Assembly (NCBI GenBank): GCA_927443345.1 | Contig: CAKMKJ010000087.1 | Coordinates: forward strand, 1 to 34,788 | Reading direction: 5' to 3' | Length of the DNA: 34,788 nt | Origin: an uncultured Anaerolineaceae bacterium | Lineage (GTDB): Bacteria; Chloroflexota; Anaerolineae; Anaerolineales; Anaerolineaceae | In this document: piece after piece, positions 8,348 to 16,007 of the stretch | How positions within the stretch are numbered: the first letter of the stretch is position 1 | Layout: each line of letters begins with the position of its first letter | Notes under the pieces: generated by a model | The model's database searches: none | What the model saw: the letters and a program-made list of their open reading frames with translations, nothing else | What the model was told of the DNA's origin: nothing | Made by a program: the position numbers and the translations under genes

Positions 8348-8527
8348 ACTATTTAGCGCATTTTCCACTAGACACTTATTAATTGAGGATGAATGTTTTT
8401 TGCTTCAGAATTTAAAACCATGTGACAAAAATAAGGAGTTCAATTCCCTGCTTTTATGATAAAAACAGGGAGTGATACCAGCATTGTGATACTTGATTTT
8501 TGGTTTTTCTTTGCTATATTAAAATTA

Positions 8528-8589
8528 AGTATCCTCCGGAGCCCGCATATACTCTTTTAGAGTCTGGGCCAAGAGGGTACTCCTTTTTT
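8528..8589 (+). ncRNA. Candidate compact structured RNA (~62 nt)
   Basis: Three nested stems are visible. AGTATCCTC (8528-8536) pairs with GAGGGTACT (8573-8581) through one G-U. GCCC (8541-8544) pairs with GGGC (8566-8569). ACTCT (8551-8555) pairs with AGAGT (8559-8563) around a TTT loop. A T-tract follows at 8584-8589. Directly upstream, TTGATT (8493-8498) and TATATT (8515-8520) with a 16-bp spacer would start transcription at about 8527, the first base of the outer stem. A short self-terminating RNA fits better than a gene terminator, because no gene precedes it for 530 bp. I do not recognise a known RNA family. Confidence 0.45.
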
Positions 8590-8701
8590 GTTCCATACAA
8601 GAGTAACATTAACTCGAATTGGACACCGATTGCGTGATCTGTTGATTGAATTTTCTAATGGGATTATCAACCGATTGTATAAGCTTAATATTAGGATAAT
8701 T

Positions 8702-8730
8702 ATTGTCATCATACTATAATAAAACTATAA
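8702..8730 (+). promoter_or_regulatory. Promoter of the NTF2-SDR-FAD operon
   Basis: TTGTCA (8702-8707) and TATAAT (8725-8730) with an exact 17-bp spacer give a near-consensus sigma-70-type promoter. Transcription would start at about 8737, roughly 36 bp before the first start codon. A second TATAAT at 8714-8719 could give an alternative start. Confidence 0.7.
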
Positions 8731-8772
8731 TGTGTAACAAATTAATCAGGTACCCGGAGAAAAAACGCTTAC

Positions 8773-9207
8773 ATGGATGCACTTACTCCCGAACGATTTC
8801 GTGAACTTTGGTCTCGAACATATAATACAGAAGGAAAACCTGATTGGTCGCACATCTTCCCTTACTATCATGAAGATATCGTATTCCAGGACAGCATTCA
8901 ACGCATTGAAGGGATTGAAGCGTTTCGTGAGATGTGTGCCCGCCTTACCAAACGCTGTGAACAATTAAGCATGGAGATCAGCTCTATTGCAATGAATCCG
9001 GGTGAAATACTTTTTGATTGGAAAATGGTGATGATGTTCAACAAGTATCCATCTACACCGGTATTCGGGTGTTCCAAGTTGACACTTGGCAACGATAACC
9101 GCATTATTCACCAGCGAGATTATTTTGATTTGTGGGGCGACATTTTCAACGGAATTCCATATTTCAAAGGACCCTATCGCAAGTTTTTACGCCGGAATTT
9201 TGGTTAA
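8773..9207 (+). CDS. NTF2-like / SnoaL-fold protein
   Basis: A 144-residue protein with the alpha+beta-barrel pattern of SnoaL-like domains. A helical start (LTPERFRELWSRTY) precedes a YYHEDIVFQDSIQRIEGIEAF segment. Later strands include ILFDWKMVMMF, and the protein ends in QRDYFDLWGDIFNGIPYFKGPYRKF. The ending, with Y-F-D-L-W, is typical of NTF2-like proteins encoded beside short-chain dehydrogenases and FAD oxidoreductases. Such domains act as small-molecule isomerases or hydrolases, or simply as binding partners; no catalytic residues can be assigned. GGAG lies about 13 nt before the start. The stop is two bases from the first in-frame ATG of the next gene, so translation is coupled. Confidence 0.7.
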   Translation: MDALTPERFRELWSRTYNTEGKPDWSHIFPYYHEDIVFQDSIQRIEGIEAFREMCARLTKRCEQLSMEISSIAMNPGEILFDWKMVMMFNKYPSTPVFGCSKLTLGNDNRIIHQRDYFDLWGDIFNGIPYFKGPYRKFLRRNFG

Positions 9208-9218
9208 GGATGGCATCG

Positions 9219-10142
9219 ATGAAATGGCCTGATGAACTGATATTTATTCCAAACAGCAGAAAGACTCAGAAAACCACTACCGCTCGCATGGATGGACGCC
9301 TGTGCGTGATCACGGGTGCGACCTCTGGTGTTGGATATCACGCGGCAGATCGGTTGGCTGAGGGGGGAGCGCGGTTGGTTCTGGTGTGCCGTAATGCTGA
9401 AAAAGGCAACAAAGTAAAAGAAGAATTGGAATCCAAACACAAAACAAGTGTACAGATCGTAAAAGCTGATTTTGCTTCCCTGTCTGAGGTTAGAAATGCG
9501 GCTGCAGCTATCCTGGAGGATCACCCCCGGATAGATGTGTTGATCAATAATGCAGGAATCCATAATACCAAGAGAAACCTCACAAATGATGGTGTTGAAA
9601 CCGTTTTCCATGTTAATCATTTGGCATCCTTTTTATTCACGGAATTACTTCTGCCCCGAATTCTAACAAGCGCCCCCGCGCGAATTATCCAGATTAATTC
9701 ACAAGGCCACCGCTTCGGTGGTCTCGATTTAAACGATCTGAATTGGGATAAAAGACGTTATCATGGTCTGCAGGGCTACGGGGCTTCAAAAGTGGCCCAG
9801 CTTCTCACTGCTTGGGAGTTGGCAGATAGGCTTAAGGAGAGCGGCGTTACGATCAATGCCATGCATCCCGGAGCGGTGCGCACCAATATCGGTATGAATA
9901 ACAACTTGCTTTACCAATGGTATCAGCGTTATCTGCTATGGCCGCTGCTCAAGGATGCTCGTATTTCTGGTGAAGCGATTTACTATCTTGCCGCTGCTCC
10001 TGAAATGGCAGAAGTAAGTGGACGTTTTTTCAATTTGACGATCGACGAGAAACCTGCTGTGCATGCCCTTGATCGTGACCTTGGCAAACAGGTTTGGAAG
10101 GTTAGCAATAAGTTGACAGGGCTTGAAGCGACAGATGTTTAA
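9219..10142 (+). CDS. Short-chain dehydrogenase, retinol-dehydrogenase-like
   Basis: An NAD(P)-dependent Rossmann enzyme. TGATSGVG is the cofactor glycine motif, NNAG is conserved, the serine of IQINSQGHRFGG and the YGASK pair supply the Ser-Tyr-Lys catalytic set, and HPGAVRTNIG follows. This combination resembles RDH11-14-type dehydrogenases, which act on lipophilic alcohols or aldehydes. The longest reading starts inside the NTF2 gene at 9132. I prefer the ATG at 9219 because AAGGA lies 8 nt before it; 9210 is also possible. The protein is about 307 residues. Its neighbours, an NTF2-like protein before it and a CrtI-like flavoprotein after it, suggest a shared pathway on a long-chain or isoprenoid substrate. 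Confidence 0.82.
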   Translation: MKWPDELIFIPNSRKTQKTTTARMDGRLCVITGATSGVGYHAADRLAEGGARLVLVCRNAEKGNKVKEELESKHKTSVQIVKADFASLSEVRNAAAAILEDHPRIDVLINNAGIHNTKRNLTNDGVETVFHVNHLASFLFTELLLPRILTSAPARIIQINSQGHRFGGLDLNDLNWDKRRYHGLQGYGASKVAQLLTAWELADRLKESGVTINAMHPGAVRTNIGMNNNLLYQWYQRYLLWPLLKDARISGEAIYYLAAAPEMAEVSGRFFNLTIDEKPAVHALDRDLGKQVWKVSNKLTGLEATDV

Positions 10143-10192
10143 CTACATAATTAAGTTTTTTAATCAATTGTTTGTAATCAGAGGTAACTCTT

Positions 10193-11770
10193 ATGAAATA
10201 TGATGCCATTGTTATTGGCGGTGGGATCGCCGGTCTGACTTCAGCGGCTTTTCTTGCAAAAGCAGGCCATTCAGTGTTACTTTGCGAGAAAGAGCATACC
10301 TGCGGCGGATTGCTGAGTACCTTTGAGCGAGACGGTTTCTTTTTTGATGGCGGCATCAGGGCAACTGAGAACTCGGGCGTCTTGTTTCCAATGATCAGAA
10401 AGCTAGGGTTAGACATTGAATTTGTACCAAATAAGATCTCAGTTGGGATTGAAGACCGGGTCATCCGCATCAATGACCTGAAGTCAGTGAAAGCTTATCA
10501 AGAATTACTCAATGATTTATACCCAGAAAACAGACATGAAATTGAAGAGATCATCATTCAAATCAATAAAATCATGAAGTATATGGAAGTGCAATACGGC
10601 ATTGACAATCCGATGTTTCTGGAAATTAAGGAAGATCGGGATTACTTTATCAAAGCCATTATCCCCTGGATGTTTAAATATGCAGTGACTGCACCCAAGA
10701 TTTCGAAACTACAAGAACCGGTTGTAGATTTTTTGAGACGCTATACGCAGAACCAGAGCTTGCTGGATATCATTTGCCAGCATTTTTTCCAGGATACCCC
10801 TGCTTTCTTTGCTTTGAGTTACATCAAACTTTACCTTGAATACCAATACCCGCTTGGTGGCATTGGCACGATTGTAAAGAAGATGGTTGACTATATTAAT
10901 AATCATGGCGGAGTCATTCAGACCAATACCGAGATCCTTTCGGTTGACCCGGAAAAGAAACTTGTCACTGATTCTAGCAGCAAGAGTTATGAATACCGAC
11001 GCTTGATATGGGCAGCCGATCAGAAATTGCTGTACCGCAATATTGAGACTGAGAAGGTGATTGATTCTCGACTTCGAGAGGCAATATCAAACCGACGAGA
11101 TTTGATCAAAGACAAAACCGGAAATGACTCAGTGCTCACATTATTTCTTGCTTTGGATATTGATCCGGAGTATTTTGCCAAGATCGCAAGCGAACATTTC
11201 TTTTATACCCCTTCAAAGGTTGGACAAACAAAAGCTGGACCAATTCCTTTGGATGGAGATCGTAAAACAATTAAAAACTGGCTGAAAGACTTTTTAGCCC
11301 TGACTACATATGAAATATCTATTCCGGTGATGCGAGATGCCAAAATGGCTCCCCCAGGTAAAACAGGCCTTATCGTTAGTACCTTATTCGATTATAAACT
11401 GACGAAGCGCATCGAAGAGCAGGGATGGTATGAGGAATTCAAAGTCCACGTTGAGGCACTGATCATAAAGAATCTTGAGGTCTCAATCTATCCTGGAATA
11501 ACGGGGGCGATCATGCAACAGTTTTCATCAACGCCATTGACCATGGCAAAAACCTCCGGTAACACAGATGGCGCAATTGTCGGTTGGGGGTTCACGAACA
11601 AACCTGTACCAGCAGAAAGCAGAATACCAAAAATTCTTAAGTCGATTCAAACCCCAATCCCTGATGTATTTCAAGCGGGTCAATGGACTTACAGCCCTGC
11701 CGGGATGCCAATCTCAATCTTGACAGGGAAAATTGCAGCAGATCAGGTGATCAGAGAATTAAAAAAGTAA
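10193..11770 (+). CDS. CrtI/CrtISO-like FAD-dependent oxidoreductase
   Basis: A 525-residue flavoprotein. The N-terminal dinucleotide-binding motif is IVIGGGIAGLTSAAFLAKAGHSVLLCEKE, here read as GxGxxG followed by the acidic strand end (E32). GGLLSTFERDGFFFDGGI is the second FAD contact typical of phytoene desaturase, carotenoid isomerase and retinol saturase. The C-terminal VFQAGQWTYSPAGMPISILTGKIAADQV is the closing FAD motif. It likely desaturates, saturates or isomerises a polyene or fatty chain. GAGGTAA lies before the start. The 50-nt gap after the dehydrogenase fits an operon. No carotenoid synthesis genes are nearby, so a carotenoid role is not established. A fatty-acid-modifying role, as in other NTF2-SDR-flavoprotein clusters, is equally possible. 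Confidence 0.72.
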   Translation: MKYDAIVIGGGIAGLTSAAFLAKAGHSVLLCEKEHTCGGLLSTFERDGFFFDGGIRATENSGVLFPMIRKLGLDIEFVPNKISVGIEDRVIRINDLKSVKAYQELLNDLYPENRHEIEEIIIQINKIMKYMEVQYGIDNPMFLEIKEDRDYFIKAIIPWMFKYAVTAPKISKLQEPVVDFLRRYTQNQSLLDIICQHFFQDTPAFFALSYIKLYLEYQYPLGGIGTIVKKMVDYINNHGGVIQTNTEILSVDPEKKLVTDSSSKSYEYRRLIWAADQKLLYRNIETEKVIDSRLREAISNRRDLIKDKTGNDSVLTLFLALDIDPEYFAKIASEHFFYTPSKVGQTKAGPIPLDGDRKTIKNWLKDFLALTTYEISIPVMRDAKMAPPGKTGLIVSTLFDYKLTKRIEEQGWYEEFKVHVEALIIKNLEVSIYPGITGAIMQQFSSTPLTMAKTSGNTDGAIVGWGFTNKPVPAESRIPKILKSIQTPIPDVFQAGQWTYSPAGMPISILTGKIAADQVIRELKK

Positions 11771-12273
11771 AATGCTATCAGGAATTATTTTTCTGCTTAT
11801 TGGCCTATTCCATTTTTTAATTTCATGAACTCACACTAGACAAATTCAAGAACTCGCGGATATTGCTTGAAATGCCAAAACTGTGAGATTTCCAAACTGA
11901 AAGTGAAGTATTTCTAATCGATTTGATTACTCTATTGAGTTTGGATATCAAGAAAGCAACAACTAATTGATTTGCTGGCTAAATTCTTTTCATTAAAATA
12001 TCTGAATGGTTTAAGCCGGAATCTACTCTTGGAATTTTCCAAAAAAGGCCAAGAAATTTTTATATAGCATTGAATTACGCCAGGAAAGCCAAACCTTTTC
12101 CTCCTCAAAAAAACATAATTATTGGTTGCCAACTCGCCGAAATGCATAAGACACAGACGAAATTGTCATCGGCTAAATGCACAGGTTTCTCCTCATATTT
12201 GAATCCAACCAAATTTCGTTCGTCCACAAAATAGAAGTATAATTCGAGCGATCATTCATCGAGGTGAAAAGTA
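11771..12273. other. Intergenic region before the MFS gene
   Basis: About 500 bp without a convincing gene. A short reading frame on the minus strand (11932-12147) has no family resemblance or ribosome site. A TATAAT at 12238-12243 lies about 30 bp before the MFS start and is the probable -10 box; the -35 region (TTTCGT, 12215-12220) is weak. No terminator hairpin for the oxidoreductase operon stands out. Confidence 0.45.
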
Positions 12274-13530
12274 ATGGACGCATCAAATTCAACCAAAGAA
12301 AAAACCAGGATTCTAACGCCCACACTGATCGTGTTCATGGTAGCGATGATTCTGGCTAACCTGGGCGGACACATGTATGGTTCGCTCGAACCTATCTATT
12401 TGGAAGAACTAGGCGCATCCGTTACAACCATCGGGCTTTTTTACACGCTGTCGCAGATAGTTCCACTTGTTTTGCAAATTTTTGGCGGATGGATATCAGA
12501 TTCCATTGGGCGATTAAAAGCCATCGCCATCGGCAGCATCTTTGGCACTATCTCGCAGATCATCCTGGTTCTATCCAACGCATGGGGCTGGGTACTGGTC
12601 TCCAGCATGGTAGGCTCGGGAGCACGTTCGCTAGTTGGACCCAGTTTTGATGCATTCATCGCAGAAAATTCGTCCGAACATAACCGCGCCAGAGTTTTTG
12701 GAGTGTCACAAATGTTGTTTGGTGTTGTCGCAGTGATTGGCCCCCCCATCGGTGGCTGGATGGTGGAAAACTACAGTTTTAAAACCATGCTGGCAGCAGC
12801 AGCCCTGCTATATATTATCGCCACTGTTATCCGTTTAATCATGGCCAAACGTTCCTCCAAACACGAAAACACGGTCAATGAGCGCGTACCGCTGACAATT
12901 GACAGCTTAAAAAGCAATCTTAAACTAATGATTGGATTGGTATTCGCAGGCGGTGTGATTTCCTGGATCATGATAACAGACGGTGTGCGTGATATCGCTT
13001 TTGGAATATCCTTCAACTTTTTAAGTCTGTTCATGGAACAGGTAGTAAACCTGAGCATTCAGAACATTGGCGTCTTATTTGGCGTATTTGGACTTTTTTC
13101 CATGGCATTTATGATCCCTGGCGGATGGCTTTCAGATAAATTTGGAGAACGTCTTGGGATTATGATCGGATTCTTCTTAAATTTTATTGCTATCGGCTTA
13201 ATTGCGATATTGCCACCCTCCAGTCCAGTTTGGATGTATTATATTGGATTTTCGATCGCAGGCATCAGTATAGGATTGATTTCGCCCGCCTATCAATCTT
13301 TGATCAGTAAATCTGTTCCTGCCCATTTACGCGGCACAGCTTTTGGTTTGTTCAGCACCAGCCTGGGCATAATATCGTTGCCAGCCCCATTTATTGGCAG
13401 TTTGTTATGGAAGAATTTCTCACCGCAATTACCCTTCGCCATCACAGCAGTGGTATGTTTGCTTTCGATTATTCCGGTATGGTTCAAGTTTAAATTACCG
13501 AAAACGACAATTCCGACCACGGAAAAATAG
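12274..13530 (+). CDS. Major facilitator superfamily transporter
   Basis: A 418-residue protein with twelve predicted membrane helices in two halves, separated by a charged loop at about residues 190-215. The loop after helix 2 reads GGWISDSIGRLKAIAIG, the MFS motif-A form (G-x-x-x-D-x-x-G-R), and the second half repeats it as GGWLSDKFGERLGIMIG. This supports a proton-coupled porter or drug-efflux-type protein; the substrate is not predictable. GAGGTGA is placed correctly before the start. It is convergent with the SIS-domain gene and not part of the sugar operon, so a sugar-uptake role is only a possibility. Confidence 0.82.
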   Translation: MDASNSTKEKTRILTPTLIVFMVAMILANLGGHMYGSLEPIYLEELGASVTTIGLFYTLSQIVPLVLQIFGGWISDSIGRLKAIAIGSIFGTISQIILVLSNAWGWVLVSSMVGSGARSLVGPSFDAFIAENSSEHNRARVFGVSQMLFGVVAVIGPPIGGWMVENYSFKTMLAAAALLYIIATVIRLIMAKRSSKHENTVNERVPLTIDSLKSNLKLMIGLVFAGGVISWIMITDGVRDIAFGISFNFLSLFMEQVVNLSIQNIGVLFGVFGLFSMAFMIPGGWLSDKFGERLGIMIGFFLNFIAIGLIAILPPSSPVWMYYIGFSIAGISIGLISPAYQSLISKSVPAHLRGTAFGLFSTSLGIISLPAPFIGSLLWKNFSPQLPFAITAVVCLLSIIPVWFKFKLPKTTIPTTEK

Positions 13531-13655
13531 ACCGAAAACTAATAGTATTAACCTATTCGACCAAATCTCCCAGCTTTCCAGATATTCAGCAGGATGTGCG
13601 GGTGTGTAGTCTTTTTGGCGGTAGTTTAGTTGAATCCCAGTGAGATATGCCTTTT

Positions 13656-14693
13656 TTACTCAGTCTCAGTCACTTTGTGGATGATGCGCGGCTGGTCGGG
13701 GTTGTAGCCTTTGACGACGGTCAGGTGGTAGGCGAAAAGCTGGCCGGCAACAATGGCGGGGATGGGACTGAGCCATTCGGGTAGATCCTCGGGCAGCGGC
13801 AGAGCCACTTCGGCCAGGCCAAGCGCACGCTGGTCGTTTGAGATAACGACCATTTCTGCTTTCAGTTCATTTTTGAGTTTCAGCATCATTTCAAGCATGG
13901 AGTCTAAGACCATGCCTTTTGGCGCAACAGCCATCACCGGAAAGCCCTGGTCCACGATGGCGATGGGGCCGTGGGCAAAGTCGGCAGAAGAATAGGGTTC
14001 TGCGCCGATATAGGTCAGCTCTTTGAGTTTGATAGCCCACTCGAAAGCGGTGGCGTAGTTGTATCCACGACCCAAAACGACGCACTGCTGCATGTAGCGA
14101 TAACGCTGCGCGGCAGCGGCGATGGCACTATCCAGTTTTAGCACCTGCTCAACCCAGCCGGCGACCTTTTCAAGCTGATCCCAGGCGGAACTTTCGCCCT
14201 TAAGCGCGGCTGAAAGCATGGCCATAGTCATGAGCTGTGCAGTGTAGGTCTTGGTAGCGGCAACTGCTTTTTCGGGTCCGGCCTGAAGATCGAGGACAAG
14301 ATCCGCGGCTTGTGCCAGGGGCGAACCGGAAATGTTTGTGAGCGCCAGGGTGAGGCAGCCCTGTTTTTGACCTTCGGCCAGCACGCTGACAATGTCAGGC
14401 GACTGCCCAGATTGGGAGATGCCGATCACCAGGGCGTTGTGCAGTCGAGGGGGAGTGTGATAAAAAGTGAAAAGCGAGGGGGTGGCCAGCGCTAAAGGCA
14501 GTCCATTCACCCCACCCAAGAGATAGTTGGCATAGCGGCCGGCGTTATCCGAGGTGCCTCGGGCAGCCAGAAAAACGAATTGAATATCTCGCTTTTGAAT
14601 CTCATCTGCGGCGGCCTGGATTGTTTTGCGCTGATCTTTCAACAATGCGCTCAAACGGTCTGGCTGTTCTAATATTTCGGAATGTAAGGACAT
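13656..14693 (-). CDS. Double-SIS-domain sugar-phosphate protein (GlmS isomerase / NagB-II-like)
   Basis: A 345-residue protein with two SIS domains and no glutaminase domain. FVFLAARGTSDNAGRYANYLL and GISQSGQSPDIVSVL form the first sugar-phosphate site. VVLGRGYNYATAFEWAIKLKE followed by EPYSSADFAHGP forms the second and matches the isomerase half of glucosamine-6-phosphate synthase. Relatives without the glutaminase act as deaminases (NagB-II, AgaS) that turn an amino-sugar phosphate into a ketose phosphate and ammonia. That fits the neighbouring amino-sugar operon. I chose the ATG at 14693 because AAGGAG lies 8 nt upstream; the longer reading from 14744 has no such site. It is divergent from the LacI gene, and the region between may serve both. 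Confidence 0.78.
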   Translation of the reverse strand: MSLHSEILEQPDRLSALLKDQRKTIQAAADEIQKRDIQFVFLAARGTSDNAGRYANYLLGGVNGLPLALATPSLFTFYHTPPRLHNALVIGISQSGQSPDIVSVLAEGQKQGCLTLALTNISGSPLAQAADLVLDLQAGPEKAVAATKTYTAQLMTMAMLSAALKGESSAWDQLEKVAGWVEQVLKLDSAIAAAAQRYRYMQQCVVLGRGYNYATAFEWAIKLKELTYIGAEPYSSADFAHGPIAIVDQGFPVMAVAPKGMVLDSMLEMMLKLKNELKAEMVVISNDQRALGLAEVALPLPEDLPEWLSPIPAIVAGQLFAYHLTVVKGYNPDQPRIIHKVTETE

Positions 14694-14843
14694 GGGTGAA
14701 CTCCTTGGTTCTATTAGGTAATAGCTTAGCTCGTAAATCGTCACCTCTCGCCGCTACGCGGCTCGGGTGCTCATAAACCGCGGAATCACTAATCGACTAT
14801 TCGAGTTTCGGTTCACGGTTATCGAATTACTTAACCTTCTTAC

Positions 14844-14872
14844 TTGACAAGCCAACTTTTTATCGTTATCAT
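14844..14872 (+). promoter_or_regulatory. Promoter of the lacI-GH4-kinase-chbG-GH8 operon
   Basis: A consensus TTGACA (14844-14849), a 17-bp spacer and TATCAT (14867-14872) place the start of transcription at about 14879. This is inside the first operator copy, so a bound LacI-type protein would block initiation. Confidence 0.75.
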
Positions 14873-14897
14873 GTAACCGGTTACTGTAACCGGTTAC
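14873..14897. promoter_or_regulatory. Tandem LacI-family operator
   Basis: Two identical perfect palindromes GTAACCGGTTAC (14873-14884 and 14886-14897) are separated by one base. The central CG and the palindrome form are typical of LacI-family sites. They lie 18-42 bp before the start of the LacI-type gene and cover its transcription start, indicating autoregulation of the whole sugar operon. Close tandem placement (13 bp centre to centre) is unusual. Confidence 0.85.
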
Positions 14898-14914
14898 ATT
14901 AAGAGGTATTATAC

Positions 14915-15958
14915 ATGAAATCTTCAAGAAACGCCAGTACGATTCGGGATGTTGCACGCCTTGCAGGCGTGTCTGTCGCCACGATCAGCCGTTATCTCAA
15001 CAACTCTGCACCCTTATCCGCGGATACCGCAGAGCGCGTGCAGACAGCAATGACCGAGCTGGATTTCACGCCCCACCCCGCCGCCCGCAGTTTGGCCAGC
15101 AACAAAACCTACGCCATCGGCTTGGTCTTGAATGACATTGGCGGCGAGTTTTACACCCCTCTGCTGCGCGGCATCGAATCAATCACCAGCGCAGAAGGTT
15201 ATGATCTTCTGATCCATTCCACCAGAAACAACCAGCCTGCGAAAACGGCGCTGCCAAAAGCAATCAAACGCCGGCCGCTGAGTGAAAACAACACTGACGG
15301 ATTATTGATTTTCATCAATGCCGTGGATGAAGCCGAACTGATGCGACTCAAGAAAATCAACTTCCCCGTCGTATTGATTCACCAATCCTCACCCAAAGGG
15401 CTCGACATCCCCATGGTTACAATTGAGAACCAATCCGGCGGGCAGCAGGTGGTGGATCATTTTATCGAAGAACACAGTTGCAAGCGCATTGTGTTCGTGC
15501 AAGGTCCTCCTGACAATGAAGACTCCAAGGCGCGTGAAAAAGGTTATTTACTTTCGCTCAAAAATCATGGGCTGCCTTATGACCCTGAATTGGTGATTGA
15601 AGGTGGCTTTGAATCCGCCCAAGCATATGAAGCAGTCAAAGGATTAATTAAAAGAGGATTATCCTTCGACGCGATCTTCACCGGGGACGATGACAATGCC
15701 ATTGGCGTGATCCAAGCGCTCAACGAGTCTGGCAAACGCATCCCCGATGATGTGGCAGTAGCAGGCTTTGATGATTCACTCTTTGCGCGCATCCTGACCC
15801 CGCCGCTAACCACGGTCCGGGCACCCAACGAACTGGTGGGCGCAGAAGCCACCCGCCAACTGGTTAACCTGATCCGCGGCGAAAACACCCCGCTGCGCAC
15901 TGTTTTACCGGTAGAAATGATCATTCGCCGCTCCTGCGGATGCAAAAACCCTAGTTAA
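14915..15958 (+). CDS. LacI-family transcriptional regulator
   Basis: A 347-residue protein. The N-terminal helix-turn-helix reads TIRDVARLAGVSVATISRYL and the hinge helix is HPAARSLASNKT. A type 1 periplasmic-binding-like effector domain follows from about residue 65 (AIGLVLNDIGGEFYTPLLRG, DGLLIF, DAIFTGDDDNAIGVIQAL, VAVAGFDDS, LTTVRAP). It should repress its own operon until a sugar or sugar phosphate binds. AGAGG lies before the start. The tandem palindrome directly upstream is its likely operator. The operon it heads suggests a beta-linked glucose or glucosamine disaccharide, or its phosphate, as inducer. Confidence 0.9.
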   Translation: MKSSRNASTIRDVARLAGVSVATISRYLNNSAPLSADTAERVQTAMTELDFTPHPAARSLASNKTYAIGLVLNDIGGEFYTPLLRGIESITSAEGYDLLIHSTRNNQPAKTALPKAIKRRPLSENNTDGLLIFINAVDEAELMRLKKINFPVVLIHQSSPKGLDIPMVTIENQSGGQQVVDHFIEEHSCKRIVFVQGPPDNEDSKAREKGYLLSLKNHGLPYDPELVIEGGFESAQAYEAVKGLIKRGLSFDAIFTGDDDNAIGVIQALNESGKRIPDDVAVAGFDDSLFARILTPPLTTVRAPNELVGAEATRQLVNLIRGENTPLRTVLPVEMIIRRSCGCKNPS

Positions 15959-16007
15959 TGCAAGTCTACTTGATTTGCGTTAATCCTACTTAGAAAGGAA
16001 AGTTACT

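Larger units (their letters stand above)
8044..8700. other. Non-coding stretch with several hairpins
   Basis: Roughly 650 bp without a credible gene. Supported structures are the terminator-like hairpin at 8308-8347, the promoter-linked compact hairpin RNA candidate at 8528-8589, and an AT-rich hairpin at about 8447-8470, where CCCTG pairs with CAGGG and TTTAT with ATAAA. The part from 8044 to 8307 shows no structure I can interpret. One short stem there resembles an anticodon arm but no full tRNA can be built. Confidence 0.5.

Noticed and set aside
9132-9218. Longer start for the short-chain dehydrogenase
   Set aside because: It would overlap the NTF2-like gene by 76 nt and the added residues match no dehydrogenase. 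The ATG at 9219 has AAGGA at correct spacing.
11932-12147. 71-codon minus-strand frame in the gap before the MFS gene
   Set aside because: It has no family resemblance or start signal; the frame looks accidental.
12274-13530. MFS protein as the sugar transporter of the chito-oligosaccharide operon
   Set aside because: It is convergent with the SIS gene, has its own promoter region and resembles general porters; proximity alone does not support this.
14694-14744. Longer start for the SIS-domain gene
   Set aside because: The first 17 residues match nothing in the family, and AAGGAG sits at the right distance from the ATG at 14693.
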